A DNA stretch of 64,000 nucleotides from Formicarius rufipectus. Taxonomy: Eukaryota; Chordata; Aves; Passeriformes; Formicariidae. Location of the stretch: contig VXAU01000305.1 of assembly GCA_013399695.1 (NCBI GenBank), forward strand, positions 681,960 to 745,959, given 5' to 3'. The notes under the pieces were generated by a model, which was given only the letters and a program-made list of their open reading frames with translations, searched no databases and was not told where the DNA came from. The translations under genes and the position numbers were made by a program. Below are positions 1 through 13,739 of this stretch, piece by piece; position 1 is the first letter of the stretch; each line of letters starts with the position of its first letter.

Positions 1-3000
1 ACCTTTTGCCCTATTATGTTTTACATTGAACTTTACAATACTATAAAAGGTATTGAGGGAAATGTGTATCAAAATGAGTATCAAAAGGATGATGTATGAA
101 TGTTAATATGTCTTTAATGTCTTTCGGGTTATATTGAGAAAACTCACAATATCCATTTTCCAAAACATTAATGGAAGTGCTCTGGCAAGGAAGTACCACC
201 TTAATTTTGATCTGAAAATCTCATATTTATAATACATCTGCAGACCTCATCAGTTTCCTAGTTCTGATGACCCTTTCTTAAACACTCAGAGATAATAACA
301 GGAGTGAAGCCAGCAGATTGGTGAGCATTTTCCACCACTGGGGTTTACAGTTCTCTTATTGGACTCTGAGACCACTGGGGATTCACATTTCCTCCATTTT
401 AACATCAAGCCAGGTATTTGTCATTGGAGTGCAAAACCCACAAAATCTCTTCTGGATTTTTTAGATACTCACTTTCAGTGCAGTTGCCAAGAATTGTTTC
501 TTGCAGAATAACACAACTGAATGCTCCCTGAAAAGAGAAACCCTTGCCCAGCAGACATACCTGAGAGGAGAGAGCAAGCCAGGTTAATGTTATTCCCTCC
601 AGCACAGCTGAGTCCATGGTGTGAGGCTGCACTCTCAGCCAGCTGAGTTCAAAGGTGCTTGTCCAGGGATAACCTTATTACGTCCACCAGTTCAAGCAGG
701 AAGTCAAAGTGAAACAATGCTCATACAGCAGAAAGCAAAATAATGGCAATCCTTGAAAAATATAAAACTACAGAATAAAAATGTTAAAAGCACAATATTT
801 TATGTTCTCTTTAGCATATGGTCTCTTTCTTCAATTCAGTAAATGTTAAAATTCAGTGCAGTGTTGTCTGATTCTGCTACTCATCTGGGTTCTGTGTCAT
901 CACAAATATTGTGTCAGAAGAGCTGATTTACTGCCAGAGTACATCTCTGGTGAATGCCAGGAGATAAGTTTGCATTTACTTACTGTTATATAAAAGTCTC
1001 TTACAAAATACTATTCTACACACCATTTTATCAGGCAACTATTTACCTAAGCTTCCTTTTAGGAAGTAGGGAGTGGAGAGAGCTGAAGAATAATGTGGTT
1101 TATCCAAAATAAATACTTTGAGTTCTGACTGGGTTTTTTTTCAGAAATTCTTAATTGGAAAAAGGAAATAGAAAGATAGAACAGTGTGCGAAGTGGTTAA
1201 CTGCACTAAGACCACACTATAGCTGAAAAATGTGACATGTCATATTGACCTATGTTTAAGCCATTTGTCTAATAATTATTTTTTATTAATGCATTTTTAA
1301 AGGATATAGAAATTCAAATGACATCACTATATAACATACATCCATATGCAGAGAAAACCAATGTAATGCTGAAATGTAGTGCTGGAAAAACTGTGAAGGG
1401 TCACAAAAACCATTATTCTAATGTCAAAATATTTTGTGTTTCTCAGGTTGTGACATCTATTTAAGAAACAGGAAGCTACAGTAGTTTCCTGTGTCTGTTC
1501 ATAGGATACAGAGTATATGCAATGCAACAGAGGAAAGCAGAGAACTACCTTTTCAGTAATCTGTGTCTACATAGCATGGCCATTCCATGTTTTATTGCTA
1601 AGAGTTTTCATACTTATTACTGTTGTATTTGCATTCTTCTATTCTGGCTCTGTAGATGAGTTGACACACAGCAGAGATCTTGGTGGGGCTTTGACATGGG
1701 TTTTTACAACAAAACACCCTTTACTCAAAAGGGCTAAACAGACAGAATTGAGTAAATAAGAATTTCCAGCATCTTGCTGTTCACACCAGGCTGTACTGAT
1801 GTCTTCCTAGGAGCAAAATGATCCTCTTCTGCTGCTCATAAAAATTTTCTTGCCCAGTAGTGTGGAGAATTTCCTTGTACAGAACCAAGTACTAAAGAAA
1901 GTGTGTTTAGAAAATGTTAAAAGGGGTTTGGTTGACTTTCTTCATCTTTAAACAACACTGGATATTCCACTGGTGGCTGGCTAATATGTCATTTGTTAGC
2001 TACCTTTCAGGTAGATAGAACAGTGACACTTTACTTCAATATTTATGATTGCTACTTTCTCGTTCTGTTATTTTGTGATAAAACCCAGGTCATGTTCTTT
2101 CTCTATAAAATATTTTGGGTAATTTGCACTTGAAAGAGCTGTGAACTGTCCCATACTTGTTATGAAACAAGGCTATGAAATGCAAGTGTATCATATATTT
2201 AATTATTTTTCAAAGATATAGAACTTCTTAAATAACTGAGTACTCTGTCTATATCTTTGGACTTCTGGAATTTCATGTCACTTTAGCCTGACTTTAAAGT
2301 GAGACAGAAATAGATGATGACAATGGAAATAAATCCCATCTATTAATTACAAAATTGAATCTCTGGTGATCTTCAAATGTTTTTATCTTTGATTTAATGT
2401 CATAATCCTGTTCACTATTTCTTTACTAAATGATAACACTGATATCATTGTCTCTCTGAATAACACCTATTAACACTGAATATTCACCATTCAGATACCC
2501 AGGGACATCACAAGTTATATCTCCCATGGAGATCCAGTCAGTCTGCTGTTGCATTCCTCAGTAACTGTAGTCCTGGGGCATACACAGGCACACCTCATTT
2601 AAATCAAAATGTGGGGAATTTGAATACAAATGAAAGTCAGGGCTGAGCACTGTCTGTCCAAAATTCAGTATCAAAGAAGGAACTCTCTTGAAAATAATCC
2701 CCTAGATTAAATCCTTTTACATTTGACTCTGATTGGCTCAGTTTACAATTTGCTTAGTTTACACTATGAATTTGCAGACAGCTCTGTAGGTATGCTAAAA
2801 TGAAAAATAGGAGCAGAACAAGTGGCATGGAAAAGGAAGGCGGGAATTTTCTGATTGGTTTTGTGGCTGAATGTGACATTTTCTACTATGAAGACCCAGA
2901 TTGTGCTCATCTTTGTCAGTGGTTAATAAAACTGGTTGTTTGATTCCCCACCCAAGCCTCAGATTTGATAGCTTGGCACACACACCAGGTATGTGCATTC

Positions 3001-4145
3001 TCAGATTGTAGAAAGCTATAGTCTTAGGTCATATTTAAATCTTGTTAAAAATTGAACATTTCCGATCTCTATCTGGTCAGGACACGATGTAAGCGTAATA
3101 TAAAGTCCACATCTATACTAGAAAATAGTATTGGTTGGGGAACATTTTCTATTCCTTAGGCAAAATAATAGTGCATCATGCATCCACATAGCTAAACTCC
3201 CTTAGACACTAAAATAGGATGATTACATCCATATTGCACACAGGAAAGTACTCTGGTAAATTGTAATTTCCTTGGAATTGTCTAGGGAGTGATTGCTAAC
3301 TAAGGTAAAGCCAATACCAAGGACTGGGCTAACAATTTAGCAGCTAGGACCATTATGAAACAATGCCTGAGCCGATGCCCTCGTTGTTTATTTTTAAATT
3401 GTGAATGTAGCTATCTGGTTTGATCTCCCAACTCAGACTGAAGTTCTGTTACTGCCACTGAACTGTAATAATCCCCTTTATTGCCCATCCTCTATTCAGT
3501 TTTAGATCAACATAGATTCATAGGACAGTGACAAAGTTCACCACAAACCTTCATTTCATAGCTCTGCCTTCCTTTTCTCTTCTTAACCAGTCCGAGTGGA
3601 GCATAAAAAAGAAAAAAAACTTTTTTCAAGAACCTAGAGCTGGATTCCTTTTGTGATCAATGGAAGAAAAGAGAGGTCTAGGATTTCTTGCAAGGCAGAT
3701 GGGAGCAAACCCAGGGCAGTATTCACTGAGCAGGGGGAGCTTCACAAACCTTTTTCCAAAAAAATTAGCTGAAGCTGAAGGAAGTAGAAATTTCCTTTAC
3801 ATTTCTCCAAGAAATTTTTAGTCCCCAAACAGCAAAATTCCCCTTTCACTGAAAGGAGAAGAGAAAGGGGGAGGGTTGGGCAGAGACTGTAATTTTTGTC
3901 ATAGAAAGCTGATTCGTTATTAGAGTTTTAGTCAATGATCTTGATTTTTTGTTTAAAACAATTCTCATAGTATTAAGTGATCTAATGCCTGAACCTCTAA
4001 AGTATAGCTTAACAAAGGCAAGGAGCACTTGTGTTTTCTGAGAGCTCATCCAACTCACAGTGCATTGCTCCAACACCTTCTTTACTCTGAGTGGATCGCT
4101 CAGTTTAGGTGGATTTGCAATATAGGTGAATTGTAAATTTAGCCA

Positions 4146-4268
4146 CAATTTAAAACCAAACAAACAAATAAACCTTTTCCCTCCCTGCTACCCCCCCACA
4201 CACACAAACCAAGGCAAAACAAAACAAAATAAACAAAAAAATAAATTAAAAAAACCCACACACATACA
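4146..4268. repeat. A-rich and AC-rich low-complexity tract
   Basis: The stretch is built from CAAA, CAAAA and CACA units with a C run near 4192. It produces an artefactual aromatic- and valine-rich frame on the - strand. No transposon body is visible on either side. Confidence 0.75.
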
Positions 4269-5290
4269 CATGAAAACATAATTTTTACTGATAACAAAAA
4301 AAGGGAGAAATTTCTTACTTTTTCCCCACATTTTGTAGATTTCATCCCCCTTGGAGGATATTTATAAGAATGATAAATCACTTCCTTCCCAGGAAAGCAA
4401 ATCCTTCTGTAAATTTCAAGTTATTTTTTCAAAATGAAGGTGCTGGACATTTTTTAAAAATGTTTTCAGAAACCTCCTTTAAGAATGTTTGCAACAATTT
4501 TTGTGACATAAGAAAATCATATTTCTCTATGCCCTGTTGTTATGAAATGGAAAAATTGATTTAATCAAAGTAAGCAAGAAATCAACCTTTTGCAGTTGTT
4601 TGGCAAGTAAATTTTTACCCCCTGTGGTTATGCCCTGTCAAAATTACAGGCCTTTGAAAACAAGGTGTTACAATAGAAAATGTCAGTCAACCTTAATAAT
4701 AAATAGACTTAATAACTGGATATAACACAGAAGATTGTAAAAGATAGAAAAGAGAAAAAGAAAGAAAAACAAAATTCAAAAAATAATTCAACTTACAGAT
4801 CTGAGAAAGTTTGAAATTCACAAAGGATCTGTTTAGCCTCTGGAAAAAAACTACTACCAGAAAAAAGTATTGCTTTTTCATCTCTGTAACACTATGAACT
4901 TAATTTTTAGCAAGAACTTAGACTAACAGAAATGGATGGCTCTCAAGGGGATGTGAAATGACTCTCATTTTGCAGAAGAGGGACTAAAAAGTAGAAGAGA
5001 TCCATGAAAACTTCAAGCTGTTTAACTTGGTAGCTGTAACAATATTCAATGTTTCCCAAACATTTTCCATATTTTCTCCTTGCTATTTTATACAACTAAT
5101 ATCCAAGACATATTAACAGTGCTTAGAATATGATAAACCATGGAATCTGAAATATGTCCTTTTTGGAGAGGTAGAGAGAGCTTTCAGGTGGGACAAAAGA
5201 ATATTAAATAATTCTGGAAATTATGTATTACTACCCCTCCAAGCCACCATTTCAGATGACATGTAGTTCTTAGTCTCAATAACTTGCAAG

Positions 5291-5356
5291 TTTTTTGTTT
5301 GGTTGGTTTTTGTTTTTGTTTTTGTTGTTGTTGTTGTTTGTTTGTTTGTGGTTTTT
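5291..5356. repeat. T-rich GTT/GTTT low-complexity tract
   Basis: Imperfect runs of TTTTTG, TTG and TTTG units follow one another. Read on the - strand they give a Lys/Gln/Thr-rich nonsense frame. Similar G/T tracts recur near 14.1, 49.9 and 53.85 kb. Confidence 0.8.
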
Positions 5357-7631
5357 TGAGGTTGAACTTCATTACTTACTGCTAATTGAAGACAGTAGTA
5401 GAAGATATCAACAATTTCTTGCTTAGGAAACCAAAATTCATACCAAGGGACTAAATATGTGCACTTTGACAGAGAGACTTCCATAATTATAACATGTGCC
5501 ATGAATGTACAACTATTTTGTACAGTCTAGGAAGGTGCAATGAATAATAATCAGAGGTCTAAAGACAGGGAAAAAATTAGACAAGTTAACAGTAACATCC
5601 AGTAAGTTGTTGATTGGAAATTGAAAGGAATCTTAGCACTGATTCTTTTATTAATAAAATTAACAAAATATTGTTCAAAATAGATTGCATGGGCTTCAGG
5701 AGGTATGTGTGGACCATTGTTTGATGTTTGGTAAGTACATGGTTTGATAAATATGGTGTCCTGAGCAGTAAATGGTCAAATACAAACAGTTGGTCCCCTG
5801 GATGAATAACTGTCTAAAAGATGCAACATGTAAACTCTAGGGAATCCCTTTCAAAACTGGAAACACAAATTAACATAAAGGAAGTTAAATAAGCAGATTA
5901 AAACTGTTGAAGTGTTGCCATGAAAAGATGGGTACTAGACAAAACAGGGATATGAAACAAGGAGAGGAGTTAATAGTGATAGAGGGGAAATGAAGAAAAT
6001 TAATAGAGATGGATGAAAAATTTGGTAATTTCATTTTGAAAAAAAATCCCTAAATAAAACAGAAAGGTGTTCTGGGATTTCTGATGTCTTAAGCAAGTAT
6101 GAAGTGTCATCCAATTAATCTAATGATATTGCACAGCCAATTTGTTGTTGTAAACATCAGTGCAGATTTTGATAGCAGAAATCATGACTGACTGCTCAAG
6201 GACAGCAAATACAACACAAAACCTATCTCCTTTCCAGATTATGAATTTACAAGATGATGAGCATGAAAGCTGAGAAGATAAATGAAAGACAGCATATTTT
6301 AATATGCAACATCTCCCCTCTCCAAAGTAGAAACAATAAATAAATAAAAAAAATAACAAATTCAAGGTGTAGTGAAGTAAGCTTAACAGCAGGGCTGGTT
6401 CATAATGGCATTTCTGCCATCACTTATCACACAAAAATATATTCATACACCTCTGCTGCACCACTGCACCTCAGATCAGTTCCTGCAATGTGTTTATAAT
6501 CATTGAGGGTGTGCAGAGGGGAAGGGTGGATAATTTAAACAAAAGTGACAGTCTGAAAAAGCCTCCTTTGTTTCTATCCAGTACACAGTGGGGGGAAAAA
6601 ATGAGAAGAAAAATTATAAAATAAGAAATAAGGAAAGTAATAATCTTACAATCATTGTATCACAAGCAACCCACAATCCTGACCTGCTTTTCTATCAGGA
6701 CAACAGGAGACATATCACCCAAAAAATCTGCTAAGAATTTCAGTCGCTGTGTATGAAACTCTACAGAGTTGCTAACCTGAGCTTCAACAATAAAGCTGCC
6801 ACAGTCCCATATATAAAAAAATTACCTCACATGCTGATTCATGACATGATCCCCAATAGAAAACAAAGTGATTCTCTCTATTCTCAAACATAGTTCATCA
6901 CAAATGAAACCCGCCTGATCCTTCCCTTTCCCACATCTGTTCACTCAGCTCTGTAGAGGTAACAGTATTATGTAACTGTATTATGACTACATGGTGCTGT
7001 TTTATCGAAAGCCTTTACTTGTTAGTACTATGCTCATACCAGTGTACAAAAAAAAAAAAAAAAAAGGTCACCTTTAGAAAACAGCGTCTTTTGAGTTAGG
7101 TATTCCTACCTTCACAATATGTCAAAATAAATAATAAATTTACTCTTACTTCTCTGAAATACAAAACAAAATCAGTAACTGTTTGGCATTTTCATTTTAT
7201 TTTGTAACAGTAAATTGCAGAGTTGTTTGTGAGGACAGGTATACTAACTTACCAATAGAACACTTAATACAAAGTAATGATTAGCAACTAGAAATTAAGG
7301 GGAAGGAAAATGAAAAATAAAGAAATAAAACATAGAGTTCAAACAAAAAGACAGATGGGGAACATAGTGTCTTTGGTAGCACCACAATGGTGTTTTGTTA
7401 TAAGGGGCTGAGCTGAATGGTTCAAACTGATTTTCAAGTGAGTGGAATTAAGTCAGAGTAATTCCCATCTCTAATTACTTGGTTACAGAATAAAGGATAA
7501 AGACTAACAAACTTTTAACTGTTTGCTAAAATGAAACTTTTTTGCTCCCTCCTATAAAAGTAGCTACACAGCTGAAATATTAATCAATTCTATTTTATGG
7601 ACAACGTGCTCAATCTCTCCTCAAAACATCT

Positions 7632-7750
7632 AAGTGGCTATTGACCGTGTTTCCCATGTTTACGCTGTTAATTACGAACCTCCACAATGAGATAAGCCAG
7701 TACCCAGGCAATTACAATGATTATTGTCAACAGCCATATGATTAAACCAG
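7632..7750. other. CpG-retaining block, possible conserved non-coding element
   Basis: Three CpGs fall within about 40 bases (7640-7680) in DNA where CpG is otherwise rare. The block carries TTAATTA-type homeodomain-like cores. It also carries an inverted pair of ACAAT/ATTGT motifs around 7716-7728, the arrangement bound by paired SOX factors. Both strands stay open for a short distance: about 50 codons on + ending near 7745, and about 27 strongly hydrophobic codons on -. No start codon with context or splice acceptor fits either frame. That favours a regulatory element over an exon. This is inference from composition only. Confidence 0.3.
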
Positions 7751-7822
7751 TTTATAAAGAGCCCATTCCTCCTCTATTTTCATACCAAAATTTCCTACAA
7801 TAATGCAAAATTTGTATTCATT

Positions 7823-8373
7823 TGTCTCAGTTCAGCTGGGAGAGAGTTGATTCCCTTCCTAGTAACAGGTAGACAGCTGTGGTTTGGATTCAGTTCAGTA
7901 TTGCTAACACACTGATGGTTTGGTTGTTGCTGTGAAGTGCGTATTCTAAGTAAAAGACAGACTCCTGCTCTGTCAGCACGAGAAGCCGTGAGGAAGCATG
8001 GCCAGGACAACTGACCTGAACTGGCCAAAGGGAATGTCATGCCCAGTACTTAAACGGGGGGGATTTGGCCAGGAGGGGCTGGTGGCTGCTGGGGGATGAG
8101 CTCAGCATTCATCTGCAGCTGGTGAGCAATTCTATGATGCATCACTTATTTCTGTCAGATGTTACTTCTCAATCTCTCTCACCTTTTAATTATTATTATT
8201 GCCATAATTATTGCAATTATTCTATTTTATTTTGTTTCAGTTAGTATATTTTTCTTACCCCAAACCATGAGTTTTACTTTTTCCCCTCGTTTCTCCTGTT
8301 TAACAGGGTGGGTGAGGGTTGTGGGTGAGTGGCTTTGTGGAATGTTTTTGCTGTCTGGGGTTAGACCACAAGA
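7823..8373 (+). mobile_element. Solo LTR of an endogenous retrovirus, degraded
   Basis: The left end reads TGTCTCAGTTCAGCTGGGAG and continues with the GAGTTGATT segment. This is a worn form of the LTR start seen at 34367. The right end (GGGGTTAGACCACAAGA) corresponds to the usual GGGTTAAACCACGACA end. In between lie the conserved GGCCAAAGGGAAT segment (about 8022), a mutated TATA region near 8045-8055, a GTGAGCAATT motif (about 8122) and an ATTATTATT tract. No internal retroviral genes flank it, so it is a solo LTR. A clear target-site duplication was not found, consistent with age. Confidence 0.75.
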
Positions 8374-10010
8374 GCTGTTGATAGTAGACCATGAGACAGA
8401 CACACTTTTCCATTCTCTTTCATATCTGGCAGTTTATCTCAGATGTAAGGGGTCAAATTATAACCAAGAGGTTCAGTTGAGTGACACATTCTCCTATACT
8501 TTTTGATACTGTGCCTTATTACCCTTTTAAATGAGAAACTGTCCTTTATCTCTCTAATTGGTAATTGATAAATTGATAATTTAAGTAAATGCACCTAACT
8601 CAAGTCACTACAGTGAAGTCTGTTCATTTAGAAAAAACATGCAGTAGCAGGTTGTACAATTCCCTAATAGTCTTAGAAAGTTGTGAGTAGCTGAAAAGTT
8701 ATTGACTGCATCTTAGAATTAATTTATCTTTCCCAGACAGAATCTTTATATTATAACTTTCAAAGTCTCGTGTGACCAAAGAAAAGCAGGTACTTCCTGT
8801 GAAGACTGTGCTGTGGGTTTCTCCTTTGCCAGGCTGCCATTTCCAGAGTCAGAAGTGGAGCACGTACCCAGAAAAGGCAGAAGGAGTGTCATGATTTCCT
8901 TGCATATCACCAGGTAGATTTCCCCTGGCATACTTAAGGCAGTAGGTTTTAATATGTATCTAAAGAGAAAACAGTTCTGATGGATGAAGCCTGTCCGTGT
9001 GAGAAGCAGAAACATGCATATGAATGAATGAAAGACACACTGAACCTGTAAAACAAAGCTTATGCTGGTGGTGAAACTGCTTACAAGCCATGACAGATGC
9101 TGGAATCATGGAGACAGTGAGTCCTGACCTCACTCCCTGACTCAGCTGCCCTTGCTGCATAACCAGGGTACATCACTTCTACTCTCATTCTTAGAGAAGC
9201 AGGTGCAAATATTTACTGTACTTTCTGTGATTTTTTTAAATCTGTCCTCACCTGAAAAGGGTCATTCTGGTTTAAATTGAATTAGAACTAATTGAATTAA
9301 CTTACTAATTTCTCTTCGGTTCTTCAGAAATATACAAAACAGAGTGTTTGAAACTCTGAACATTTAATAAAGCTTTGCATTCTAGAGAGCAATTTATTAA
9401 GCAAGAAAATGAGTTCTAAAGTTAAAGGGAAAATACGGCTTGAGTAACATAATAAACACTCAAGGTGCAGTGTCTAAATAATGGTAGTAAGACAACTTTT
9501 TTTTTCTTTTTTGAATTGGTCTGACGTAAGTTATATGTCAGAGCAGAGAATAAGGTAACTGTAAGTCAGACTGGGTTTGTTCCTTGTAGGAGTGAATTAC
9601 AGATGTGTGATTCTTTTAAACAAGAACAAAAATGCTTTCTGCCGGGTTTTGACTTCATCTCATGCAACTCCCCACAGAAACTGGAGGTAAAGGTATGAGT
9701 GTCATATATTTTCCATATGCAGAGTCGCTTTAATGATTTCCAGTGCTATGCTTGCATTCACTGTGGTTGGATTTTGTTCTTATATTCATGGAAATAGAGA
9801 AATGGATGAAAGTAAGGATTTTCAAATCTGTCATCAGCCACAGAAATCTAGGCAGCAAATAAAATTGTCAAATAGCCCAAGTTCACAGCTATAGCTGGAT
9901 ATTTGGATTCCAAATGCCCCTTTCATTCTCTTGACAGGCATTTCTACAGCCTGCTCATTTCACGGCAGTGAATTAATAGCTTCCTTTCCTAGAGCAGCAG
10001 CAATGATGAC

Positions 10011-10030
10011 AAATTTGGCCAGCCAAATTT
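10011..10030. repeat. Perfect inverted repeat, 9-bp arms
   Basis: AAATTTGGC at 10011-10019 is followed after two bases by GCCAAATTT at 10022-10030. The match is exact. No gene or transposon end lies next to it. Confidence 0.9.
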
Positions 10031-11262
10031 CCCACAACTGACCAACCCCACTCATCACCTCTGGTGATGGTCCAGGCCAAAGAAGCTGCACCATATGCAA
10101 AAAATAACCAGAAATCAGAGTGTCTTTCTGGAACATTGCTTCCTAACGTTGCAAAATTGCCTTGTACTGCAATATCTTGAAAACCAGACAGCAACATTTT
10201 ATATCAGTTCCTGAAATTTATTTTAGTTCAGTTGCTATTAATTAGTTTTTAAATTGAGTAGGTGATGTATGTTAAATAAGGTACTAAATCAAAGAATATA
10301 CAGCTCAATATTTACCATTAAAAGCAGTCTTTGTTCGACATTACTTCCAAAGTTCCTCTAATCAGCCTCTGATTTATAAGTCAGGAAGGAAAACAAATGC
10401 ACTTTGTCAGCTCTTACTGCACCAAGAATGTCTCTGATGAGAATGTAGAGTGGTTGTCTAAAATTATTCTTGACTTATAAACCAAATGAAAGTACTTTAT
10501 AGGCACTTCTTTTATTCCACTACAAGCTTATTTCAGGTCACCTTACACAATATCTTTCAGGTCTGATGAGGGTATCACAGTGCTTTTCATACTTGAATAA
10601 CTTCACTGAATTCAGACAGTCCTTTCTGATTTACACCCCTGTAACTGAGCATGAGATCAGGCAGTTGTTCTTTCCCAAGAGAGCAGAATTAACATTCCAA
10701 TTTCAGGGGAAGTCTATTGCAAGGCAAGTAAAGACCTTGCAACATCTTGATGTTAATGTGCTGTATCCCCTCCATGCTAATCATACCAGAGCAGAGTTTC
10801 AGCTGCTGCAAAACAACTGTTGCTTCAAGATTTCACCTGGGATACAACCTTCTCAGTAGCTGAAAATCCAGCTAATCGTTCTGTAGCGCAACATGCAGCA
10901 CACCAGAAGGTGTATAAGCAATTTTTTACGTAATTAAATGGGGGGAAATACATTAGTGGTGCATTATGGCTGTGGTATTATGCACACAAAAGACAACATA
11001 TTTAAAATTATAGTCCCCCAAGCAATTTTAACTCAGCTGCTTTGTATAAATGCATTAAAGTATTAAAGTTAATACCGTGTGCTGGAAAACAGATGTAACA
11101 TATGTGCCAAGGGATTGAGGTATCACCAGACTGGGAACTGTAACTATTAATTTGATAATTTTAGTGAAAATAAAAAGTAACATCTGGCATTATTTTTATT
11201 TATTTATTTATCTATCATGTTATCTTTTTAGATTTAATACAATTAATACAATACCTTATTAG

Positions 11263-11400
11263 GGAAAAAGCTATATAACACGAACATGGGTGAGCATTGA
11301 CAATCAGCAAGATGTCAAATACCGGAATACAGTTATATGTGGAAAAGCCGAAGTTACATTGACCATTTTCAGCCAAGGTCTTACCAGCACCAATATTTAG
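11263..11400 (+). other. CpG-retaining short open frame of unknown nature
   Basis: A 45-codon frame runs from after an in-frame TAG (11260-11262) to a TAG at 11398-11400. It contains three CpGs in about 75 bases and reads like ordinary protein (segment IDNQQDVKYRNTVICGKAE). The sequence just before it could be a weak splice acceptor (AG at 11261-11262), but the pyrimidine tract is poor. The opposite strand is also open, as often happens in conserved non-coding elements. I do not recognise the peptide. Confidence 0.2.
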
Positions 11401-13739
11401 TTCCTAAAGAGGAGTATTAAACATTGAGTTTCTAAATCTTTATTAGGCTCTAGACCAACAAAGTTGGGGAAATTCTCTGCCAGACTGAAAGCAATCAGAA
11501 TTTAATCTTTACAGCTTTCAGAAAATAGTGGTAGTCCACAATAGATTATGCTAATTCACAACATGCCATTTCCACTGAAGAATGTATGAAAATATTTATG
11601 ATTTAACAGGATTTAAAGTTATGTGGTTGCCATTTATGTTGAAGAAAATAGCAATAAAATGTTCTTTTTTTTATTGTGGAAAGCAATTAACATGGAAACT
11701 TAAAAATAATGACTTGTGGTTTGAATGCAGAATAAACTCTCATGAAATGATAACTCTATAACCTTTCAGATATCTCTTATCCAAAGTAGCTTTAAGAAAA
11801 CATAAAGAATCTCTTATAAGTTAAAAAAGAATTGGTTCAGTTCAGTCAAGTGATGGATGATACAGGACTACAGGGTAGCTAATTATTAACTATAACATTA
11901 AACAAGTAGTTAACAAAGATTAATCTTCAAGTCAACTTACAACAAGCACAGATAGCTCATTAGATTCCTTTTTTTTTTTTTTTCTCAGAATAATAGGAAT
12001 TATGCACAATTCTCACTAATGAGGATGTTATTTCCTCTCTGCAGGAATACTTTGGCTTTTTTTTTTTTGTTGTCTGAGCATCATGTTTGATATGCATAAA
12101 AAAGACTATGAGCAGATGAATCTTAATTGGACAAGAGGCTAGCATTTACAGTTAAACAGGAATTCTGAATTACTTTTCTTTTTTAATGTTAACCTTTTCT
12201 GTGTTGCTCTGCAAGACTGTAATTTATGATCAGAATCACTATTTCTTCATGTTGATGAGATATTGATTTGATGTTTATTTGATATAATTTGTTTTCAAAT
12301 GTTAAACATGGAAATTCACATATTACCACAGAATCTTTCAACGGACACCTGAAATGTATACTTGGCACTTGGAACAAAATATAGCACTGAAAATGTCTTG
12401 TTTTCTGAAGTGCTGCACTTCTTTTGAATTAAAAATTGGTTCAAAAATAACACTCCAGTACTACTTTTGCACAATATTAAATGTGTAAAGGCAGAGCTCT
12501 AGGAAAATCATCAAGACAGGGAACTGTGCTCAAATGAAAATGTCCTTTTTTTTAGAGAAATAATTGCAACACTATAATTCCATTAACAGGAAGCAGCAAT
12601 TGCAAATATTTTTCCCTGTCTAAAAATGCAAACATAATACTGTGAGAATGGGCTAATGTCTATGGCTTTGAGCTATTTCTTGATGTTTGCAGAAGCCACT
12701 TTCAGCAGTATCCTTCTGCTGTGTTGATGCATTATATTGCACTTAACCCGTAGCCCAGATCCTTACACACGCTATTTGTCCTTTTATTCATTGTACATTT
12801 TCAAAACAACTGATGAAGAAAAGACTAATTTTCTTTTTTAAAAGAAAAATTTTTTCTTTTTTTCTTTTTTAAAGCAACTTAAAGATAATTAAGCTGTGCC
12901 TGAATCCAAAACTCTAGGAAACAGCTCCTATTTTTTTTTAAATAATTTTTAATTAGCTATATGTTTAGATAAAATAAAACTATTTAAAAAATAATTTCTC
13001 TACAGAGGTGTGACCTGCATTATTCAGTTTATTTCTTGCGTATATGGACTACCTCCAGTTATGCTTCAGGTTATTCTTGGAAGTGTCTCTCATTAAAGAT
13101 TCTCCTGATTTCAGTCTTAACCTCTAGGTCAAGCTGAGAAATATTTCAATGGAGAAGAATAAGCCTGAAAAAATCATGTGCATGTCAGTATGTCTGATGT
13201 GTACAGCACGTGGCATGGCTAAAATCCCACAAAGACTTATGTTCTGCTTCTGTGTCTGCAGCAAGTCATCTAGGCAAACAGCAATTTCATCACATTACTG
13301 TGATGAATGTAATGTTTTTTTATATAACATGACATTTTGAAGGTAAACCTGTATGCAGAACAATACTTAATGTCTCATATTTTAACAGTTAGAACAAAAT
13401 TCATTAAATTAGACAATGTCATTTTACAAAGATAGTGTTGTCTCCTCCCCTTTACCTAGTGAAGTGCAACCATTGCATTTTCAATCTTGCATGTCGGCAA
13501 AGAGATCTTTGGGCCTGACTCAGAGAATCCAGGAAACTGCATAAAAGAGTGTAAGGAAGTTTGCAAAAGAAAAGGCAAAGGCCCCTATAGCCTGGTATTC
13601 TGTGGCCAACAGACAAGGCCCTGGAAAGGGAACCAGATTCTATCACTAAGAACTCATTAGCCTCTCAGATATGAATTCAACTTTTCCAACACATCATTTT
13701 ATGTTTTCCTCCTCTTTTAACCTCAGTTTTCCCATCCAG

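Larger units (their letters stand above)
1..7630. other. Unique AT-rich non-coding DNA
   Basis: No frame here reads like a protein. The open frames are short (60-105 codons), lack convincing splice sites and often run over low-complexity sequence. No recognisable transposon was found. A small group of CpGs occurs around 3062-3100, but every frame there soon meets a stop. An 18-base A run lies at 7048-7065. Best read as intergenic or deep intronic DNA. Confidence 0.6.
8374..13739. other. Unique AT-rich non-coding DNA
   Basis: No gene or identifiable transposon was recognised. It contains a perfect inverted repeat at 10011-10030, a short TTTA repeat at 11195-11210, a CpG-retaining block at 11263-11400 and several T runs (near 11970, 12057 and 12840-12870). 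The 97-codon + frame at 10566-10859 has no protein-like composition or splice context and is probably chance. Confidence 0.55.

Noticed and set aside
4139..4381. 80-codon - strand frame with a hydrophobic segment
   Set aside because: Read across the A/AC-rich low-complexity tract.
7655..7745. Small hydrophobic - strand frame resembling a micropeptide with one membrane span
   Set aside because: No ATG in suitable position for the membrane segment, an in-frame stop just upstream and no splice acceptor; the + strand is also open, so a regulatory element is simpler.
8159..8506. 115-codon + frame with hydrophobic start
   Set aside because: Runs across the R/U5 part of the LTR at 7.8-8.4 kb; its hydrophobic start comes from the ATTATT tract.
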